Of a stretch of 64,000 bases of DNA, positions 59,685 to 64,000 are shown in pieces. Position numbers and translations under genes: made by a program. Source of the stretch: Actinobacteria bacterium HGW-Actinobacteria-4 (GTDB lineage: Bacteria > Actinomycetota > Actinomycetes > Actinomycetales > Demequinaceae). The number at the start of each line of letters is the position of its first letter. Within the stretch, counting starts at the first letter, position 1. A model generated the notes under the pieces. That model had not been told where the DNA came from and ran no database searches. It worked only from the letters and a program-made list of their open reading frames with translations. The stretch lies in contig PHEW01000009.1 in NCBI GenBank assembly GCA_002841315.1, forward strand, positions 56,309-120,308, in the 5' to 3' direction.

Positions 59685-60245
59685 CTAGACCGTGGCGTGA
59701 TCGCGGGTGCAGAGGGCGATGTGGTCAACCGCAGCGTCCACAAACCGCTGCAGGAACGCCTTGGTGGACTCGTTGGCGACAACCCCGCCGCCAGGGAAGG
59801 TATCGCGGTTGAAGCTGAGATAGACCTCGGGCTGCGCAAGGGTGGGAGCGTTGAGGTGCGCAAGGATGGTGCGGAGGTGTTGCTGAGCCACTGCGGTGCC
59901 GATCGCGCCGGGAGCGGCGCCTGCGATGGCGACTGGCTTGCGGTCCAGGGAGTTGTGACGCGATGGACGCGAGGCCCAGTCGAGCGCGTTCTTGAGCCCG
60001 CCTGGGATCGACCGGTTGTACTCGGGAGTGACGATGATGATGCCGTCCACGGAGTCCAGTGCAGCCTTCCAGTCGAGCACCGCTTCAGGCATGTCGGCCT
60101 CGTAGTCGCGGGAGTAGAGGGGTAGCCGGTAGTAGGGGAGCTCGACGAACTCGACGCCGTCCGGGGCGAGGCCAGCGACGGCGAGTGAGACCTCGCGGTT
60201 GATGGAGGACGTGGACAGCGACCCTACGATGTACCCGATCTTCAC
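59685..60245 (-). CDS. NADPH-dependent FMN reductase family (copy 2)
   Basis: This 186-residue flavodoxin-fold oxidoreductase has the flavin phosphate loop GSLSTSSINREV, the family signature VTPEYNRSIPGGLKNALDW and KPVAIAGAAPGAIGTAVAQQHLR. Relatives are NADPH:FMN or quinone/chromate reductases. GTG start with AAGGAG 6 nt upstream. It is a close paralogue of the next gene upstream and probably arose by tandem duplication; a terminator-like hairpin separates them. Confidence 0.92.
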   Translation of the reverse strand: MKIGYIVGSLSTSSINREVSLAVAGLAPDGVEFVELPYYRLPLYSRDYEADMPEAVLDWKAALDSVDGIIIVTPEYNRSIPGGLKNALDWASRPSRHNSLDRKPVAIAGAAPGAIGTAVAQQHLRTILAHLNAPTLAQPEVYLSFNRDTFPGGGVVANESTKAFLQRFVDAAVDHIALCTRDHATV

Positions 60246-60299
60246 GGCTAACTCCTTGGTGCGCGCGTGCGGCGCCTAGGACAGTGTCAACGAATGCCG

Positions 60300-60338
60300 G
60301 GGGCGAGGCATTCCACCGCGGTGGTGGCGCCTCGCCCC
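60300..60338 (-). terminator. Strong hairpin between the two FMN reductases
   Basis: GGGGCGAGGC (60300-60309) and GCCTCGCCCC (60329-60338) pair perfectly over 10 bp, with an inner CCACCGCGGTGG palindrome (60313-60324). It starts 13 nt after the stop of the upstream reductase. Confidence 0.65.
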
Positions 60339-60351
60339 TGGGGCGGTCCCG

Positions 60352-60915
60352 CTATGCTGCCGTCGCTGCGCCGGGGTGCTGAGCGATGTGAGCGTGCGCG
60401 GCCTTGAGGAATCCGTCGAGAATTCCGCGCAGCGCGTCACCCACGATGGCACCGTCCGGGCCGAAGTCCTCAGGCGAGAACTTGAGGAAGACCTCGGGCT
60501 GACCCAGAGTCGGGGCGTTGAGGTGGGCGAGAATCGAGCGCAGGTGCTGCTGGGCGGCGGCGGTGCCAATGGAGCCAACGGAGGCGCCTGCGATGGCGAC
60601 GGGCTTGCCATCGAATGAGTTGGTGCCCCACGGACGCGACGCCCAGTCGAGCGCGTTCTTGAGCGAACCTGGGATGGAGCGCAGGTACTCGGGAGTGAGG
60701 ATGATGACACCGTCTACGGCCTCGATGGACTGCTTCCAGGCGAGGGCCGCCTGAGGGTAGTCGGCATCGTGGTCGGCTGAGTATTGCGGCAACGTCGAGT
60801 AGTCGAGCTCGACGAGCTCGACTCCCTCGGGTGCGATCGATGTCAGTCCCTGCGCGACCTGACGGTTGATGGATGTGCTTGACAGCGAGCCGACGATGTA
60901 TCCGATGCGAATCAT
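60352..60915 (-). CDS. NADPH-dependent FMN reductase family (copy 1)
   Basis: The 187-residue product has GSLSSTSINRQV, LTPEYLRSIPGSLKNALDWASRPWG and KPVAIAGASVGSIGTAAAQQHLRSILAHLNAP, almost the same framework as the downstream copy. AGGAG lies 5 nt before the ATG at 60915. The promoter -35 (TTGACG, 60992-60997 on the minus strand) sits in a GTTGAC-AC-GTCAAC palindrome resembling the site in front of the adjacent merR gene, suggesting control by that regulator. Confidence 0.92.
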   Translation of the reverse strand: MIRIGYIVGSLSSTSINRQVAQGLTSIAPEGVELVELDYSTLPQYSADHDADYPQAALAWKQSIEAVDGVIILTPEYLRSIPGSLKNALDWASRPWGTNSFDGKPVAIAGASVGSIGTAAAQQHLRSILAHLNAPTLGQPEVFLKFSPEDFGPDGAIVGDALRGILDGFLKAAHAHIAQHPGAATAA

Positions 60916-60960
60916 GGTTCTCCTAGAAGTCGAGTGCGGTGATGAACGTGCGCCGCCTCG

Positions 60961-61016
60961 TAGGGCGACCATGGAGTGAACATGGTTGACACGTCAACTA
61001 TTCCATGGCCGCCCTA
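60961..61016. promoter_or_regulatory. Nested inverted repeats upstream of FMN reductase 1
   Basis: Outer arms 60961-60975 and 61002-61016 match as inverted repeats at 14 of 15 positions; inside is GTTGAC-AC-GTCAAC (60985-60998). A -35 TTGACG (60992-60997) and -10 CATGGT (60968-60973) on the minus strand are 18 bp apart. It may be an operator/promoter, the merR terminator, or both. Confidence 0.55.
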
Positions 61017-61049
61017 CCGCTAGGTGAACCCAGTCGCTGCGAAGCGGGT

Positions 61050-61832
61050 CTAGGCGAGGTGCTCTGCGGAATAGATGAACGCGGCATCGCGCAGCAAGGC
61101 CGCGGCGCCTGGCGCGATCTCGTCGTAGTGCGCACGGAAACGTTCGTCGTCCACGTACATCTGCGTGAGGCCCACGTAGGCATCAGCGTCCGGGGTCCAG
61201 ATGACGCTCACCCACGCGTGGTGGCGGGCAACGACTTCCTGAACCTCGGGACTGTCGGGGGTCAGGCCCACGCGGATTGCGGCGCCCAGGGCTTCCACGA
61301 TCTCGCGGTCGGCTTCGAACTGACGGCGCTTGTCGTCTTCACTGAGCCCTTGCCAGGAGGCGTTGGCTCGGTCAACGGCTGTGTCACCCCAGCGCTCGCG
61401 GGCCTCGGGCTCGTAGCGTTGATGAGCGAAGCCCTCAAACATCTGATCAGTGGACATTGTGGTGCCTTTCTCTAGCGAGTCAATGGTGCGGGTCACAGTG
61501 GCGACAAGCCGTGCATAACGGTCACGTTCAGCAGTGAGACCTGCCAAGTGGTCACGCAGGAGCGCCGTCACTGTGGCTGAGTCTTGGGCGCTGACGATGC
61601 GATTGATGGTGTCGAGGCTCGCACCGAGCTCGCGCAATACCAAGATGTGCTGGAGGTGGAGCAGTTCAGTGCGCCCGTAGTGACGCCGGCCGTCGTGGCC
61701 GGTCCATGCTGGTGTGAGGAGGCCGATGTCGTCGTAGTGACGAAGGGTCCGGCTGGTCACACCTGTCAGGCGTGCAACCTGCGCGATGTCCACGGTTTCT
61801 TCCTCCGTGTTGGCGATCGTGTTCGTGTCCAT
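61050..61832 (-). CDS. MerR-family regulator with TipA-type ligand domain
   Basis: The 260-residue regulator has a MerR HTH (VDIAQVARLTGVTSRTLRHYDDIGLLTPAW, about 14-45), a dimer helix (about 85-125) and a C-terminal TipAS-type domain (about 130-255: FEGFAHQRYEPEARERWGDTAVDRAN, HHAWVSVIW, YVGLTQMYVDDERFRAHYDEIAPGAAALL). TipAS domains bind thiopeptide-like or other compounds and the protein activates transcription by twisting a promoter with a long spacer. Its own promoter has a 19-bp spacer within a perfect inverted repeat, so autoregulation is likely; the neighbouring FMN reductases may be targets. Confidence 0.93.
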   Translation of the reverse strand: MDTNTIANTEEETVDIAQVARLTGVTSRTLRHYDDIGLLTPAWTGHDGRRHYGRTELLHLQHILVLRELGASLDTINRIVSAQDSATVTALLRDHLAGLTAERDRYARLVATVTRTIDSLEKGTTMSTDQMFEGFAHQRYEPEARERWGDTAVDRANASWQGLSEDDKRRQFEADREIVEALGAAIRVGLTPDSPEVQEVVARHHAWVSVIWTPDADAYVGLTQMYVDDERFRAHYDEIAPGAAALLRDAAFIYSAEHLA

Positions 61833-61838
61833 GTGGTC

Positions 61839-61869
61839 AGCATAGAAGTTGACGTTGCGTCAACGTCAA
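61839..61869 (-). promoter_or_regulatory. MerR-type promoter and operator of the merR gene
   Basis: On the minus strand TTGACG (61864-61869), a 19-bp spacer and TATGCT (61839-61844), the over-long spacing typical of MerR-controlled promoters. The spacer contains perfect 9-bp arms TTGACGTTG (61849-61857) and CAACGTCAA (61861-61869). TATGCT ends 6 nt before the ATG. Confidence 0.75.
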
Positions 61870-61913
61870 GCCGGACTTTTCTGGGTTTGTGGCGCCTAAC
61901 GGAAACCCCGCTC

Positions 61914-61919
61914 TAGACT
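61914..61919 (+). promoter_or_regulatory. -10 element for ilvD (leaderless)
   Basis: TAGACT ends 6 nt before the ATG at 61926 (spacer CGCGAT), the same hexamer as gatC. Confidence 0.6.
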
Positions 61920-61925
61920 CGCGAT

Positions 61926-63623
61926 ATGACAAAGACGCATGACATCAAGCCACGCTCCCGCCAGGTCACCGACGGACTGGAGGCCACCGCGTCGCGCGGG
62001 ATGCTCCGCGCCGTAGGCATGGGGGACGATGACTTCGCTAAGCCGCAGATCGGCATCGCGAGCTCCTGGAACGAGATCACGCCGTGCAACTTGTCCTTGC
62101 AGCGCTTGGCGCAGGCGTCAAAGCAGGGTGTGCACGCAGGTGGTGGATACCCGCTTGAGTTCGGCACCATCTCCGTGAGCGACGGCATCTCGATGGGCCA
62201 CGAGGGTATGCACTTCTCGCTGGTGTCGCGGGACCTGATCGCCGACTCCGTGGAGACCGTGATGCAGGCCGAGCGGCTCGACGGCAGCGTCCTGCTTGCC
62301 GGTTGCGACAAGTCCTTGCCCGGGATGTTGATGGCTGCCGCGCGGCTGGACCTGGCATCAGTGTTCCTGTACGCCGGCTCGATCATGCCCGGCTGGGTCA
62401 AGCTCGAGGACGGCACCGAAAAGGAAGTCACGATCATCGACGCCTTCGAGGCCGTGGGCGCGTGTGCACGAGGGTTGATGTCTGAGACGGACCGTCTCGC
62501 GATCGAGAAGGCCATCTGTCCAGGCGAGGGCGCGTGCGGCGGCATGTTCACCGCGAACACCATGGCGTCGGTGGGCGAAGCTCTTGGGATGTCGTTGCCG
62601 GGATCCGCGTCGCCGCCTTCCGCCGACCGCCGCCGCGACATGTACGCCCACAAGTCCGGCGAGGCCGTGGTCGAGATGCTGCGTCAGGGGATCACCGCGC
62701 GTCAGATCATGACCAAGGAAGCGTTCGAAAACGCGGTGGCCGTGGTGATGGCGTTTGGCGGGTCCACCAACGCGGTGCTGCACTTGCTGGCCATCGCGAA
62801 CGACGCCGAGGTGGCGTTCACACTCGACGACATCTCCGCGGTTGCCGACCGGGTGCCTCACTTGGGAGACCTCAAGCCGTTCGGCCAGTTCGTGATGAAC
62901 GACGTTGACCGCGTGGGCGGCGTGCCTGCGGTGATGAAGACTTTGTTGGACGCTGGGATGATGCACGGCGACGTCATGACCGTGACGGGCAAGACCATGC
63001 GCGAGAACCTCGAGGAGTTGAACCCCCCGACCATCGATGGTCGCGTGGTGCGTGCGCTGAACAACCCCATCCACAAGACTGGAGGGATCACGATCCTTGG
63101 CGGGACGCTCGCGCCGGAGGGTGCCGTGGTGAAGTCTGCTGGCTTCGATACCGAGGTGTTCGAGGGCACCGCCCGCGTGTTCGACGGCGAGCGGGCCGCG
63201 CTCGATGCGCTTGAGGACGGCACCATCCAGCCCGGCGACGTGGTGGTGATCCGGTATGAGGGCCCCAAGGGTGGTCCCGGCATGCGCGAGATGCTTGCGA
63301 TTACTGCGGCCATCAAGGGTGCAGGGCTGGGCAAGGACGTGCTGCTCATTACTGACGGTCGCTTCTCCGGTGGTACCACCGGCTTGTGCGTGGGGCACAT
63401 CGCGCCCGAGGCCGTCGATGGTGGGCCTATCGCGTTCGTGAATGACGGCGACCGCATCACACTCGACGTCGCGAACAAGAAGCTCGAGGTGCTGGTGAGC
63501 GCGGAGACGCTGGCGGAGCGGGCCGTCGGCTTCGAGCCGCCTGCACCCAAGTACACCCGCGGTGTGCTCGCGAAGTACCGCAAACTCGTGGGTTCTGCTT
63601 CTACGGGGGCTGTGGTCGGGTAG
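61926..63623 (+). CDS. ilvD: Dihydroxy-acid dehydratase
   Basis: IlvD is an Fe-S enzyme of valine, leucine and isoleucine synthesis that dehydrates 2,3-dihydroxy-3-methyl acids. The 565-residue product has the three cluster cysteines C54 (ITPCNLS), C127 (AGCDKSLPG) and C204 ([12 protein letters not shown]), [13 protein letters not shown], the metal-site region and [17 protein letters not shown] and [10 protein letters not shown] signatures. It is leaderless. In related genomes it follows gatB closely; here about 20 kb of accessory genes lie between. Confidence 0.96.
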   Translation: MTKTHDIKPRSRQVTDGLEATASRGMLRAVGMGDDDFAKPQIGIASSWNEITPCNLSLQRLAQASKQGVHAGGGYPLEFGTISVSDGISMGHEGMHFSLVSRDLIADSVETVMQAERLDGSVLLAGCDKSLPGMLMAAARLDLASVFLYAGSIMPGWVKLEDGTEKEVTIIDAFEAVGACARGLMSETDRLAIEKAICPGEGACGGMFTANTMASVGEALGMSLPGSASPPSADRRRDMYAHKSGEAVVEMLRQGITARQIMTKEAFENAVAVVMAFGGSTNAVLHLLAIANDAEVAFTLDDISAVADRVPHLGDLKPFGQFVMNDVDRVGGVPAVMKTLLDAGMMHGDVMTVTGKTMRENLEELNPPTIDGRVVRALNNPIHKTGGITILGGTLAPEGAVVKSAGFDTEVFEGTARVFDGERAALDALEDGTIQPGDVVVIRYEGPKGGPGMREMLAITAAIKGAGLGKDVLLITDGRFSGGTTGLCVGHIAPEAVDGGPIAFVNDGDRITLDVANKKLEVLVSAETLAERAVGFEPPAPKYTRGVLAKYRKLVGSASTGAVVG

Positions 63624-63647
63624 CTGGCGCTGTCGGGTAGTTGGCGC
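63615..63647 (+). repeat. Tandem direct repeat at the ilvD stop
   Basis: Two 16-17-bp copies (GTCGGGTAGCTGGCGC at 63615-63630; GTCGGGTAGTTGGCGC at 63632-63647) differ at one base; the ilvD TAG is in the first copy. Confidence 0.6.
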
Positions 63648-63652
63648 GTGCC

Positions 63653-63988
63653 ATGAGTCCCACGAGCGCCGACGGTTCGGGGCACTTGTGGTGGAACGAC
63701 GTCCCGTCGAGCACTCCCGACGAGGATGCCGTGCGGGAGGCTGCGCGGGTTGAGGAAGCCGCGAGGTTCGAGAAGCCGAAGCCTCCGCGTACCTGGAAGC
63801 GCTGGATTCCGCACGGCGTGACGGCGCTGTCGTCGGCGATTCTGGGGTGGCTCGTCATCGCGCTGGCCATCGAGACGTCAGGCAGTGAGGGTGCGGAGCG
63901 GCAGCAGTTGCTACAGGTCTACGTGCAGATTGTGTGGATCGCGGTGGGCCTGGGGCTGCTCAACGTGTGGATCTGGCGCCGGCGCTAG
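63653..63988 (+). CDS. Small membrane protein of unknown function
   Basis: The 111-residue product has an acidic soluble N-terminus (about 1-50, DEDAVREAARVEEAARFEKPK) and two transmembrane helices (about 53-72 and 87-108, VYVQIVWIAVGLGLLNVWIW) ending RRR. I do not recognise a family with confidence. It follows ilvD by 29 nt. ATG 63653 is chosen; a TTG four codons upstream is possible. Confidence 0.65.
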   Translation: MSPTSADGSGHLWWNDVPSSTPDEDAVREAARVEEAARFEKPKPPRTWKRWIPHGVTALSSAILGWLVIALAIETSGSEGAERQQLLQVYVQIVWIAVGLGLLNVWIWRRR

Positions 63989-64000
63989 CTCGCCTCGCGG

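Overview
The window looks like a chromosomal segment of a high-GC Gram-positive bacterium, most likely an actinobacterium of the order Micrococcales. Demequina or Cellulomonas-like genera would fit, but the genus is a guess. The reasons are the base composition, frequent GTG starts, the gene order etfBA-nifS-mnmA-ligA-gatCAB-ilvD typical of that group, a LAxTG sorting signal, a class F sortase, a HAIR (HspR) operator, and many genes whose -10 hexamer lies only 6-7 nt before the start codon (leaderless mRNA).

Layout. 1-8969 is a beta-1,4-galactan locus: an ABC importer (binding protein cut by the window edge, two permeases) followed by two paralogous GH53 endo-galactanases, one secreted and one with a LAxTG wall-anchor signal. 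9082-15696 holds glycogen phosphorylase, a class F sortase overlapping a DUF3494 surface protein, and the debranching enzyme GlgX. 15778-18377 holds a single-domain voltage-gated cation channel, a lipoprotein GH16 beta-glucanase and a DUF5701-like protein. 18463-24511 is the etfBA, HAD phosphatase, nifS, mnmA backbone, with a HEPN/nucleotidyltransferase pair inserted on the opposite strand. 24582-29588 holds small accessory genes: CueP, an amidohydrolase, an M15 peptidase, a small lipoprotein, a threonine dehydratase-like enzyme and Hsp20. 29863-35727 is one gene for a 1954-residue secreted repeat protein.

35884-42692 returns to the backbone (ligA, a GNAT, gatCAB, DUF305). 42702-54911 is a xylo-oligosaccharide locus: ABC importer, two GH3 enzymes, an intracellular GH10, a small membrane protein and a LacI regulator on the minus strand, with a second LacI gene diverging across a perfect 20-bp palindrome. 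54915-61832 holds a DUF3105 protein, an AAA ATPase with a winged helix, a 2-hydroxyacid dehydrogenase, DUF1801, photolyase, two FMN reductases and a MerR/TipA-type regulator. 61926-63988 is ilvD and a small membrane protein.

Together the window describes a plant-polysaccharide degrader. Galactan is cut outside the cell and at the wall, and oligosaccharides are imported and finished in the cytoplasm. Xylo-oligosaccharides are imported and hydrolysed intracellularly under LacI control, and glycogen is turned over by GlgP/GlgX. No rRNA, tRNA, CRISPR array, transposase or prophage gene was recognised, and no gap between genes exceeds about 300 bp.
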